Shown here one piece after another: positions 55,878-64,000 of a DNA stretch of 64,000 nt. The number at the start of each line of letters is the position of its first letter. Positions within the stretch are counted from its first letter, which is position 1. The stretch is from Streptomyces pristinaespiralis (GTDB taxonomy: Bacteria; Actinomycetota; Actinomycetes; Streptomycetales; Streptomycetaceae): the NCBI RefSeq assembly GCF_001278075.1, contig NZ_CP011340.1, positions 372,001 through 436,000 on the forward strand, in the 5' to 3' direction. The position numbers were made by a program, and so were the translations under genes. The notes under the pieces are model-generated. The model searched no databases. It saw only the letters and a list, made by a program, of their open reading frames with translations, and was not told the origin of the DNA.

Positions 55878-56519
55878 TCACGTCAGCTGCCGCAGTCCGG
55901 TCTCCAACAGCGCGAACGCATGTTCCGCATCGGTCACCGCACCCGCACAGCGCTCGTCCGCCGGCTCCCCGGATGCCAGGCGTGCGGCGTTGTCCTGCGC
56001 CAGCGCCCAGTGGACCGCGACGATTTGGACGGCGGCCAGTCGCGCGGTGAGATCGGAGACGTCGGCAGTTTCGCGCAACGCCTGGGTGAGTGCGCGTTCG
56101 GCGCCGGTCTTGAACCGCTCCATGCGGGCCACCAGCGACGGCGCGTCGAGAATCATCTGATGGACCCGCCTCACCTGGGGATGGTCGTTGAGCCCGGTGA
56201 TCGGGTCCCGCTCGCGCAGGCCCTTGAGGAAGTGCTCGCGCACGGCGGTCAACGGGGCAACACCGGTCGGCCGGGCCCGCACGACGCGGGCGATCTCCGT
56301 CTCGTGGTCGGCGAGGCGATGTACCACGAGGTCTTCCTTCGTCGGGAAGTAGGCGAAGAGGGTGCGTTTGGAAACCTCGGCCGCCTCGGCCACCTGGGCC
56401 ACCGAGACCTGGTTGAAGCCGTGTTCCAGGAACAGCGTGATCGCCGCCTCGGAGATCGCCGCGTGGGTCCGCTGCTTCTTTCGTTCCCGTAGTCCTGGCT
56501 TGCCGTCCACGGGCGCCAT
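55878..56519 (-). CDS. TetR-family regulator of the adjacent monooxygenase
   Basis: A 213-residue TetR protein. HTH (~10-58): RKKQRTHAAISEAAITLFLE, SKRTLFAYFPTKEDL. The rest is helical, of the AcrR/Mft type rather than butyrolactone receptor. It is divergent from the flavoprotein monooxygenase with 78 bp between, and probably represses it. Operator candidate GGTATACATTTACC at 56558-56571. Confidence 0.88.
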   Translation of the reverse strand: MAPVDGKPGLRERKKQRTHAAISEAAITLFLEHGFNQVSVAQVAEAAEVSKRTLFAYFPTKEDLVVHRLADHETEIARVVRARPTGVAPLTAVREHFLKGLRERDPITGLNDHPQVRRVHQMILDAPSLVARMERFKTGAERALTQALRETADVSDLTARLAAVQIVAVHWALAQDNAARLASGEPADERCAGAVTDAEHAFALLETGLRQLT

Positions 56520-56597
56520 CGTAGCAGCGACTTGCCCCGAGAGTATTTCTGCACCTGGTATACATTTACCCCGAGGCGAGAGACGAGGTGGAGTGAA

Positions 56598-58151
56598 GTG
56601 TTGACCGAGACCGAGACCGAGACCGTGAGTGAGACCGAGACCGGCATCGATACCGAGGTCGTCGTCGCGGGCGCCGGCCCGACCGGTTTGATGCTGGCGT
56701 ACGAACTGGCTCTGGCCGGGGTGGAAACCCTGGTGCTCGAGAAGCTGGAGCGGCGCATCGAGCAGGTGAAGGGCGGCGGGATCCAGCCACGTACCGCTGA
56801 GTTGCTGGAGTCGCGCGGGCTGCTGGAGCCGTTGCTTCGGCGGGCCGTGGGGCACGAGCCGGTGGGCGGGCATTTCGCGGCGCTGCCCGTGCCGTTGGAC
56901 TGCGCACCCTGGCGAACCAGGCATCCCTTCCCGATCGCGATCCCTCAGTGGGAGATCGAGGCAGTGTTCGAGGAGCGGGCGATCGCCGCCGGCGCGCGGG
57001 TCGTGCGGGGCACTGCCGTCTCAGGGGTCGCGTCGGACGACGACGGAGTGGTGGTCATGACGGCGGGCGGTCCGCAGGTGCGGGGCCGCTACCTGGCGGC
57101 GTGCGACGGCGGCCGCAGCACGGTGCGGAAGCTGCTCGGACTTCCGTTTCCCGGCAGGCCCGGGACCCATCAGGCGGTGCTGGCCGACATCCGCCTGTCC
57201 ACCGTGTCGTCGCTGGTTCCGAGCCGGGTGGGTCATATGAGCGACCTGACCCGTCACGCGGGCGGTTACTGGGCCGTGCTGGTCCCCCTCGGCGGCGATC
57301 AGTACCGGTTCACCTTCGGGCGCACGGGCCAGGCGGACGAGACGGACCGGACGGACGACAACCGCGACACCCCCGTCACCCCGCAGGAGATCACCGCCGC
57401 GCTGCAGGCCGTGTACGGCCCTGAGGCCACCCTCGGCGCCGTGGACAACGCTTCCCGGTTCACCGACGCCACTCGGCAACTGGAGCACTACCGCACCGGC
57501 CGTGTCCTGTTCGCGGGCGACGCCGCCCACATCCACCCGCCGCTGGGCGGCCAGGGCGTCAACCTCGGTATTCAGGACGCGTTCAACCTCGGTTGGAAAC
57601 TGGCCGCGGTGGTCCAGGACCGGGCGCCGAGCGGCTTGCTGGACAGCTACCACGCCGAACGGCATCCGGCAGGAGCGCAGGTCCTGCATCACACGTCGGC
57701 GCAGCGGGTCCTGGCCGCTCCGAACCCGAGCGAGGACGTGGCCGCCCTGCGTGACATCTTCACCGACCTGCTGCGGCTGCCCGACACCAACCGTCATCTC
57801 GCGGGACTGATGTCGGGCCTTTCACTGGGCTACGAGTTGCCCGGGGAGCATCCGCTCACCGGCCGGCGCATCCCGGACGCCGACCTGGTCACCGAAAGGG
57901 GCTCCACCCGGCTGTCGACGCTGTTCGGCGCGGGTCACGCCGTCCTGCTCGATCTGGCCGGCACCGTCCCGGCCGGACTCCGGCTCCCGCCACGGGTCGA
58001 CCTCGTCCGTGCCGCATGCACCGACGATCTGGGCGCTGCCGCCCTGCTCATCCGTCCCGACGGCTACGTCTGCTGGGCCGGCGACGGCTCCGCCGTCCGC
58101 GGCGACACCCTGCGCGCCGCGATCACCGGCGATGTCGCGGCGGTGCACTGA
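56598..58151 (+). CDS. FAD-dependent aromatic monooxygenase (PHBH type)
   Basis: A 517-residue class A flavoprotein hydroxylase. FAD motif GAGPTGLMLAYELALAG, NAD(P)H/FAD fingerprint LAACDGGRSTVRKLLGLPFP, and GDAAHIHPPLGGQGVN. The C-terminal thioredoxin-like domain is present (~400-517). GTG 56598 has GGAG 4 nt upstream. The N-terminus has Thr/Glu repeats (TETETETVSETETG). It resembles resistance or degradation enzymes (rifampicin or tetracycline type) and polyketide hydroxylases. The divergent TetR gene suggests substrate-induced expression; substrate unknown. Confidence 0.9.
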   Translation: MLTETETETVSETETGIDTEVVVAGAGPTGLMLAYELALAGVETLVLEKLERRIEQVKGGGIQPRTAELLESRGLLEPLLRRAVGHEPVGGHFAALPVPLDCAPWRTRHPFPIAIPQWEIEAVFEERAIAAGARVVRGTAVSGVASDDDGVVVMTAGGPQVRGRYLAACDGGRSTVRKLLGLPFPGRPGTHQAVLADIRLSTVSSLVPSRVGHMSDLTRHAGGYWAVLVPLGGDQYRFTFGRTGQADETDRTDDNRDTPVTPQEITAALQAVYGPEATLGAVDNASRFTDATRQLEHYRTGRVLFAGDAAHIHPPLGGQGVNLGIQDAFNLGWKLAAVVQDRAPSGLLDSYHAERHPAGAQVLHHTSAQRVLAAPNPSEDVAALRDIFTDLLRLPDTNRHLAGLMSGLSLGYELPGEHPLTGRRIPDADLVTERGSTRLSTLFGAGHAVLLDLAGTVPAGLRLPPRVDLVRAACTDDLGAAALLIRPDGYVCWAGDGSAVRGDTLRAAITGDVAAVH

Positions 58152-58220
58152 GCCGGTGGCACCGTTGCACGGGCCACCGCAGTGCCGCAGGGCGCCGTGG
58201 GCGTGAAGTCCGCCCACGCC

Positions 58221-58949
58221 CTACGGTCCGGCAGGTCCCTTCCGTGCGACGTAGACGGTGTTGGCGGCAGTGCCCTGCTGCAGCGGATTGTCGAAATGGA
58301 CGACATGGGCCTCGGACTCCGCGAACGTGTCCGCCAGCACGGCGCTGAAACTGTCGTCGGGCGGGTCGTTGGACCACAGCGCGAAGGCGCCGCCGGGCCG
58401 CAGCCGGCCGGCGAGCGCCCGCATCCCGTCAGGTCGGTAGAGCGCCTCGTGACGGGGGTGCAGGACCTGCCGGGGCGAGTGGTCGATGTCGAGCAGGACG
58501 GCGTGGAAACGGCGGCCCGGGTCGTCGGGATCGAGGCCACCGTCCTCGCCGACGCCGGCGAAGAAGTCGCCGTGGACCAGCCGGCAGCGCGGATCGTCCA
58601 CCAGGCCGGGCCCCAGTGGTACGAGGCCGCGCTCGTGCCAGCCGATCACCTCGGCGAGCGCGTCGACCACGATCAGCGAGCGGACCCGGGCGTCGTCGAG
58701 GACGGCGCGAGCGGTGTAGCCGAGGCCGAGACCGCCGACGGCCACGTCCAGTCCCATCTCCGGCAGACCCTCGAGGCCGAGGCGGGCGAGTGCGATCTCG
58801 CCCGCTGTGAAGAGGCTGGACATGAGGTACTCGTCGCCGAGCTTCACCTCGTACACGTCCTCACCCGACCCCGGGTCACGCCGGCGCCGAAGAGAGATGT
58901 CGCCCATCGGCGTCGGCTTCCAGTCGAGTTCGGCGAAACGCACGCTCAT
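58221..58949 (-). CDS. Spermidine synthase-like (SAM/dcSAM fold) protein
   Basis: A 242-residue protein related to polyamine aminopropyltransferases. Motif VGGLGLGYTARAVLDD corresponds to the nucleotide-binding loop; VVDALAEVIGWH and LLDIDHSPRQVL follow. GGGGAG lies before ATG 58949. Common in Streptomyces, often near nuclease or DNA-metabolism genes. It lacks the usual family N-terminal beta domain length, so true spermidine synthesis is uncertain. Confidence 0.82.
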   Translation of the reverse strand: MSVRFAELDWKPTPMGDISLRRRRDPGSGEDVYEVKLGDEYLMSSLFTAGEIALARLGLEGLPEMGLDVAVGGLGLGYTARAVLDDARVRSLIVVDALAEVIGWHERGLVPLGPGLVDDPRCRLVHGDFFAGVGEDGGLDPDDPGRRFHAVLLDIDHSPRQVLHPRHEALYRPDGMRALAGRLRPGGAFALWSNDPPDDSFSAVLADTFAESEAHVVHFDNPLQQGTAANTVYVARKGPAGP

Positions 58950-59067
58950 CCTGCTCCCCTTCTTCGGTGCCGGCTGCCGGCCCCGGCCGCTCATCTCCGC
59001 CTGCGGCAGACGGAGCGGCCGGGTGGCCGGCGGGCCGCTGCCGCCCGTTGCCCGTGTACGGCGCCGG

Positions 59068-60753
59068 TCAGGCGTCGATGATCACCGGAATGATGAGGGG
59101 CTTGCGGCGGTAGGTACGGAACGCCCAGTTGGCCACCGCGCGGGCGATGAGCTGCTCGAGCTGGTGGGCGTCGCCGACGCCTTCCTCCGCCGCCTTGGCC
59201 AGGGTCTTCTCGATCACCGGGATCACGGGCTCGAAGGTGGAATCGTCGTGGACGAATCCGCGGGCCAGGAAGTCCGGTGCCTCCGCGAGCGCCCCGGTGT
59301 CGGCGTCCACGATCGCGACCACCGTCACCACGCCCTCCTCCGCGAGGGTGACGCGGTCCTTGAGCGATGCCTCCGTGGCGCCGCCGACCGTCATGCCGTC
59401 CACGTAGACATTGCCCGCGGGCACCTTGCCGGTGATCGACGCGCGCCCGTCGACCAGGTCGACGACGACACCGTCCTCTGCGATCACCACACGGTCCGGG
59501 TCCACGCCGGTGCGGACGGCCAGGTCGCCGTTGGCCCGCAGGTGGCGCCATTCGCCGTGCACGGGCATGACGTTGCGGGGCTTGACGATGTTGTAGCAGT
59601 AGACGAGTTCGCCGGCGCTGGCGTGGCCGGAGACATGGACCTTGGCATTGCCCTTGTGGACGACGTTGGCGCCCCAGCGGGTCAGACCGTTGATCACCCG
59701 GTAGATGGCGTTCTCGTTGCCCGGGATCAGGGAGCTGGCCAGGAGGACCGTGTCCCCCTTCCCGATGCGGATCACATGGTCGCGGTTGGCCATCCGGGAG
59801 AGTGCGGCCATCGGCTCGCCCTGCGATCCCGTGCACACCAGGGTGACCTTGTGTTCCGGAAGCTGTTCCAGGTCCTTCATGCCCACGACCAGGCCGGAGG
59901 GGACCTTCAGATAACCGAGATCACGGGCGATGCCCATGTTGCGGACCATCGACCGGCCCACGAAGGCGACCTTGCGGCCGTGCTGGTGCGCGGCGTCGAG
60001 CACCTGCTGGATGCGGTGCACATGGCTGGCGAAGCTGGAGACGATGACGCGCCGCGGAGCGGTGCGCATGACCTGCTCGATCGCGGGGTTCAACTCGCGT
60101 TCGGACGTGGTGAAACCGGGTACCTCGGCGTTCGTGGAATCGGTGAGGAACAGGTCCACGCCCTCCTCGCCGAGCCGGGCGAAGGCGCGCAGGTCGGTGA
60201 TGCGGTCGTCCAGCGGGAACTGGTCCATCTTGAAGTCGCCGGTGTGCAGCACCATGCCGGCACTGGTACGGATCGCCACGGCGAGGCTGTCCGGGATGGA
60301 GTGGTTGACGGCGACGAACTCGCAGTCGAAGGGGCCGAACCCGCGCCGGTCGCCCTCGCGGACCCGCACGGGGCGCGGCCTGATGCCGTGCTCCTTGAGC
60401 TTGGCCTCCAGGAAGGCCAGGGTCAGCTTCGATCCGACGACGGGGATGTCGGACCGCTCGCGCAGCAGATAGGGAACGCCCCCGATGTGGTCCTCGTGCC
60501 CGTGTGTGAGGACGATGCCCACGACGTCGTCAAGGCGGTCGCGGATGGAGGTGAAGTCGGGAAGGATCACGTCCACCCCGGGCTGTGTCTCCTCGGGGAA
60601 CAGGACCCCGCAGTCGACGATCAGCAGTTTCCCGGCGTGCTCGAACACCGTCATGTTGCGGCCGATCTCGCCGAGGCCGCCCAGCGCGACGACCCTCAGT
60701 CCTCCTGCCGGCAGCGGAGGAGCGGCTTTCAATTCGGGATGCGGATGACTCAT
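59068..60753 (-). CDS. rnj: Ribonuclease J
   Basis: A 561-residue metallo-beta-lactamase/beta-CASP ribonuclease. HGHEDHIGG holds the zinc ligands HxHxDH; HTGDFKMD, STNAEVPG, GSQGEPMAAL and SGHAS complete the beta-CASP motifs. It matures and degrades RNA by endo- and 5' exonuclease action. Length and motifs are those of Streptomyces RNase J. This is a chromosomal core gene, marking the region outside the cluster. Confidence 0.93.
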   Translation of the reverse strand: MSHPHPELKAAPPLPAGGLRVVALGGLGEIGRNMTVFEHAGKLLIVDCGVLFPEETQPGVDVILPDFTSIRDRLDDVVGIVLTHGHEDHIGGVPYLLRERSDIPVVGSKLTLAFLEAKLKEHGIRPRPVRVREGDRRGFGPFDCEFVAVNHSIPDSLAVAIRTSAGMVLHTGDFKMDQFPLDDRITDLRAFARLGEEGVDLFLTDSTNAEVPGFTTSERELNPAIEQVMRTAPRRVIVSSFASHVHRIQQVLDAAHQHGRKVAFVGRSMVRNMGIARDLGYLKVPSGLVVGMKDLEQLPEHKVTLVCTGSQGEPMAALSRMANRDHVIRIGKGDTVLLASSLIPGNENAIYRVINGLTRWGANVVHKGNAKVHVSGHASAGELVYCYNIVKPRNVMPVHGEWRHLRANGDLAVRTGVDPDRVVIAEDGVVVDLVDGRASITGKVPAGNVYVDGMTVGGATEASLKDRVTLAEEGVVTVVAIVDADTGALAEAPDFLARGFVHDDSTFEPVIPVIEKTLAKAAEEGVGDAHQLEQLIARAVANWAFRTYRRKPLIIPVIIDA

Positions 60754-61295
60754 ACCCTGACGTTACCGAGAGACCGGGGGAAGTGATCCACTGCGGGTGG
60801 TCATGAGACGCGGTCCACCGTAACGGACTGCGGTCGCGGCAGGTGTCCGTGGGCCGGCGGGCACCGTGGAGAGGCGAGTGCGCGGTGGGCCGGTAACAGG
60901 TGTCGCGGGTGGTCCGCACGCCCGCAGTGCGGCGGAATTGCCTCGAGGACCGCGTCGTGGTCCGGGAGGGGAACGCGAACGCTGTGCGCCGGGCCCCTGG
61001 CCGCCCGGAAGGGCCGAGCCGATCGCCGAGCGGATCCCGGCCCGTACGCCGCCGCCGGTACCGGGCCGGGGAGCGCCACCGGGCCATGGCCGCTCGTGGA
61101 CGGCCCCCGACGGCCCCACAAATCCCCCGCGAGGGTGACGAGGGAACGACCGCTGGGGTGATGTTGCTCCTCCCCAGGAGGTCCGGACCTCCCCGGTCTC
61201 CCGATTCACCGGTTCGGACCGTTTGAATGGCCACCTCGACCACCGTGGGTTTCCCTTGAGTTGGACCGCAACAACGTTCGAGTGGGAGGTGGCCG
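60754..61295. other. Gene-free stretch upstream of RNase J
   Basis: No gene. Short open frames in several phases lack SDs and family features. Presumably it holds the RNase J promoter and that of the small Cys-rich gene (GGGAGGTG just before 61296). Confidence 0.5.
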
Positions 61296-61541
61296 ATGTA
61301 CAACATGTGCGCCGAGCACGTAGCGACGGAGACCGGCACCGGCCTCCTGTGGCATGCCGTCGACGCCAACGGCAATGCCTTGTGCGCGCGGATCTTCAGC
61401 GCGGCACCGACACCGGACGGAGCCTGCGACCGTGAGGGCTACTGCAGCAGCTGCATGAACGCCGTGGCCGACGCGGTTCGCTCCTCTGCTGCCGCGGATC
61501 CTCGCGCCCCGGTCGGTGGTGGCCATCCGCATGGCCAGTGA
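61296..61541 (+). CDS. Small Cys-containing hypothetical protein
   Basis: An 81-residue protein with five cysteines (CAEH, LCAR, GACD, YCSSC), possibly metal-binding. GGGAGGTGG lies ~4 nt before ATG 61296. Its end overlaps the next gene by 11 bp, so they are coupled. Function unknown. Confidence 0.72.
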   Translation: MYNMCAEHVATETGTGLLWHAVDANGNALCARIFSAAPTPDGACDREGYCSSCMNAVADAVRSSAAADPRAPVGGGHPHGQ

Positions 61542-62073
61542 CGCCGCCCGGCAACCGCGCCGGCAGGGGCTCCTGCTGATCCCACGCTGGCGCGAGTCGG
61601 CGACCCGGCACCTCACGCCCACGAAGAGATCGCTGATCGTGACGTGGATCGCGTTCGGCGTCACTTGGGGAACGGTGCGGACCATCACCCACGGCATCCG
61701 CGGCGGCTGGCTGCCGTGGGGGAACATTTCCGCCAGGGGCCGGCACCTGCACCACTACAACATCGGCATCGCGACCCTCGCGGTCATCGGGATCATCGCC
61801 GTGCGCGGCGACGACCGTGCCGTCGCCCACCCCGCCATCGCCGTCTCGTACGGCGCGGGAACCGCCCTCATCGCCGATGAATTCGCCCTGCTCCTCGATC
61901 TGCAGGACGTCTACTGGGCAAGGCAAGGACGCCTCAGCGTGGATGTCTCCCTCGGCATCCTCTCCGCACTCGGCGCCTACCTGACGGCCGTGCCGTTCTG
62001 GCACGAGTGCGCTCGGGTGACCCGCCACCACCTGGCCTCCGCCGCCAGGCGGAACCTGACACCCACCGGCTGA
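61531..62073 (+). CDS. Integral membrane protein, unknown
   Basis: A 180-residue protein with about four TM helices (LIVTWIAFGVTWGTV, YNIGIATLAVIGIIA, AIAVSYGAGTALIAD, LGILSALGAYLTAVP). HLHHYN and EFALLLDLQDVYW are polar segments between them. ATG 61531 overlaps the preceding gene; GTG 61516 is also possible. Not assigned to a known family. Confidence 0.75.
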   Translation: MASDAARQPRRQGLLLIPRWRESATRHLTPTKRSLIVTWIAFGVTWGTVRTITHGIRGGWLPWGNISARGRHLHHYNIGIATLAVIGIIAVRGDDRAVAHPAIAVSYGAGTALIADEFALLLDLQDVYWARQGRLSVDVSLGILSALGAYLTAVPFWHECARVTRHHLASAARRNLTPTG

Positions 62074-62281
62074 GCTGCCCGCCCCGGGCCACCGTTGCGC
62101 CGACGGTGATCGGCCGGCGGGGGCCGTTCGACGGTGTGCCGGGAGGGCCCGGGTCAGGTGTGAACCGCGCGGCTTGCCCGTTCGAGGGCGGTCCGCGCCT
62201 CGCGCACGGTTCTGTGCACGATCTCGCGGCCACGGCCGGCTCGGCCCTCTGGGGCCGTTCGCGGTGCGCGGTGCCGCGCCG

Positions 62282-62668
62282 TCAGGGGCGGCGGCTCGAA
62301 AGGACGCAGAACTCGTTCCCCTCCGGGTCGGTCAGTACGACCCAGCTCTCGTCGCCCTGGCCGACGTCGGCGTGCCGGGCACCCAGGTCGAGCAGGCGAC
62401 GGACCTCTTCGTCCTGCTCCCTGTCGGTCGGGTTGACGTCGATGTGGAGCCTGTTCTTGACGGTCTTGCCCTCGGGCACTCGCGCGAACGTCAGCACCGG
62501 TGGCACCGGACCGCGGTGGTTCTCGCCGTCGGGTGCCGCAGAGGGGCCGATGGTGACGATCCCGTCGTCCTGGTCCCGCACCTCGTAGTCGAGGACCGAG
62601 CACCAGAAACGGGCGAGCGCGGCAGGATCGGCACAGTCGATCGCGAGCTCGGTGAACCTACTGGCCAT
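62282..62668 (-). CDS. Glyoxalase/VOC-family protein
   Basis: A 128-residue vicinal-oxygen-chelate fold protein (FTELAIDCADPAALARFWCS, RLHIDVNPTDRE, DPEGNEFCVLSS). The two beta-alpha-beta-beta-beta halves are complete. Role may be metal-dependent or antibiotic binding; substrate unknown. It stands alone. Confidence 0.85.
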   Translation of the reverse strand: MASRFTELAIDCADPAALARFWCSVLDYEVRDQDDGIVTIGPSAAPDGENHRGPVPPVLTFARVPEGKTVKNRLHIDVNPTDREQDEEVRRLLDLGARHADVGQGDESWVVLTDPEGNEFCVLSSRRP

Positions 62669-62787
62669 GTCAGGACCTCCCGGTCAAGTGACGTGTCGGG
62701 CAAGGGCACATGTCAGCGTACGGCGGGACCACATGCGCGCACCGAGGGCGTGACGCCGCACCCGCAGGTGCGGCGTCACCCGTCACG

Positions 62788-64000
62788 TCACTGCTCCTTC
62801 GTCGCGCCGCCCTCGCTCTCCCTGGCCAGGTTCGAGTTCCGGTACGAGTACGCGAAGTAGATCACCAGGCCGATCACGAGCCATACCGCGAACCGCAGCC
62901 AGGTCTGCCATGCGAGGAACGTGATCAGCCAGAGCGAGAACGCGACTCCGATCGCCGGCACGAAGGGCATCCCGGGGCAGCGGAACTGCCGCGGCAGCTC
63001 CGGCTGCCGGTAGCGCAGCACGATCACGGCGATGCACACCACGACGAACGCGAGGAGGATGCCGATGTTCGTGAGCTCCGCGGCCTCTCCGATCGGCAGG
63101 AATCCGGCGATCAGCGCCGAGCCCACCCCGACGATCCACGTCACACGCACCGGCACGTGCCGTGTCGGATGCGTCTTCGCGAACCACTTCGGCAGCAGCC
63201 CGTCTCGGCTCATGGAGAACCACACCCGGGTCACCCCCAGCATGAAGGTGAACATCACGGTGAGGATGCCGATGATCGCGCCCACCGCGATGAGGTTCGC
63301 GAGACCGGGCAGCCCCACCGACTCGAAGGCCGTGGAGAATCCGCTCTCCGGGTCGACCTCCGAGTAGTTCTGCATGCCCGTCAGAACCAGGCAGGCGAGC
63401 ACGTACAGCACCATCGAGATCGCCAGCGAGTACATGATCGCCTTCGGCATGTGGCGCTGGGCGTCCTTGGACTCCTCCGCCGCCGTCGACATGGCGTCGT
63501 ACCCGAACACCGCGAAGAAGACGGTCGCCGCGCCCGTGAACGCCCCGCCGACTCCGTACGGGAAGAACGGGTTGTAGTTGGAGGTGTCGATGTGGAAGAA
63601 GCCGACCACGATCACCAGCAGGACGACGAGGACCTTCAGGACCACGACGACCGTCTCGAACCGGGCCGCGTTCTTGATGCCGAGAGTGAGCAGGTAGGCG
63701 GTGAACAGGCACAGGATCACCGCGAACAGGTCCACCTGACGCCCTTCGCCCGTGCCCGGCGCGCCCAGCATCCACACGGGCAGGTCCACGCCCAGCGCCC
63801 CCAGGAGGAAGCCGAAGTAGCCCGAGATCCCGATGGCCACGACCGCCACGATCGCCGTGTACTCCAGCAGCAGGTCCCAGCCGATGAACCAGCCCGCCAG
63901 CTCGCCGAGCACGGCATAGCCGTAGGTGTAGGCCGAACCCGCCTTCGGGATCATGCCCGCGAACTCGGCGTAAGAGAAGGCCGCGGCCGCGCTCGCCACG
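62788..64000 (-). CDS. APC-family amino acid permease, partial at right edge
   Basis: At least 403 residues; the start lies beyond the window. About ten TM helices are readable (ELAGWFIGWDLLLEYTAIVA, VILCLFTAYLLTLGI, LAISMVLYVLACLVL). It fits cationic amino-acid transporter/YfnA-type permeases. C-terminus is short and charged (YRNSNLARESEGGATKEQ). Not cluster-related on present evidence. Confidence 0.9.
   Translation of the reverse strand, partial: VASAAAAFSYAEFAGMIPKAGSAYTYGYAVLGELAGWFIGWDLLLEYTAIVAVVAIGISGYFGFLLGALGVDLPVWMLGAPGTGEGRQVDLFAVILCLFTAYLLTLGIKNAARFETVVVVLKVLVVLLVIVVGFFHIDTSNYNPFFPYGVGGAFTGAATVFFAVFGYDAMSTAAEESKDAQRHMPKAIMYSLAISMVLYVLACLVLTGMQNYSEVDPESGFSTAFESVGLPGLANLIAVGAIIGILTVMFTFMLGVTRVWFSMSRDGLLPKWFAKTHPTRHVPVRVTWIVGVGSALIAGFLPIGEAAELTNIGILLAFVVVCIAVIVLRYRQPELPRQFRCPGMPFVPAIGVAFSLWLITFLAWQTWLRFAVWLVIGLVIYFAYSYRNSNLARESEGGATKEQ

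Overview
The window is high-GC actinobacterial DNA with Streptomyces gene families, codon bias and regulators. About three quarters of it (1 to ~47.9 kb) is one arm of a streptogramin-type antibiotic gene cluster. The rest (~48.3 to 64 kb) reads as ordinary chromosome: RNase J, a spermidine synthase-like protein, a FUSC transporter, an amino-acid permease and others. Gene content best fits a pristinamycin/virginiamycin-like supercluster. I recognised families by eye; no search was run.

Assembly line (1-20.2 kb, leftward). A fused alpha/beta E1 of a 2-oxoacid dehydrogenase (18.2-20.2 kb) is followed by a 5,166-residue protein whose N-terminus is a complete E2 (lipoyl, E3-binding and acyltransferase domains). 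This E2 is fused to ACP, KS-DH-KR-MT-ACP-ACP, KS-DH-KR-ACP and C-A-PCP. No AT domain is present, so this is a trans-AT synthase. The A domain carries a glycine-type pocket. The order (branched acyl starter, methylated hydroxy-ketide, enoyl unit, glycine) matches the start of streptogramin A. A further PKS gene (KS-DH...) overlaps it by ATGA and runs off the left edge.

Precursor genes for streptogramin B (21.4-31.9 kb). papM, papB, papC and papA would make 4-dimethylaminophenylalanine from chorismate. A lysine cyclodeaminase (pipA) and a P450 would supply (oxo)pipecolate. An aryl-AMP ligase and a DegT-type aminotransferase would supply and activate 3-hydroxypicolinate. A 4-OT tautomerase ends this run.

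Support and regulation (33-47.9 kb). This part holds a 14-TM exporter, an acyl-CoA carboxylase beta plus epsilon pair (malonyl-CoA supply), two SARP activators (one at 20.4 kb), two TetR pseudo-receptors, and an SpbR-like gamma-butyrolactone-type receptor divergent from an acyl-CoA oxidase, with a P450 nearby. That last trio resembles the avenolide (aco/avaR1/cyp17) locus. Eight ARE-like palindromes lie upstream of the SARPs, the carboxylase, one TetR gene and the receptor/oxidase pair, suggesting one signal-controlled circuit.

Several large gaps (32-33, 34.7-35.2, 37.1-38.9, 41.8-42.3 and 43.6-45.1 kb) contain no convincing gene. They are filled with tandem or dispersed repeats. Past 47.9 kb GC falls, a frameshifted pseudogene appears, and the content changes to housekeeping genes, marking the cluster's right edge.
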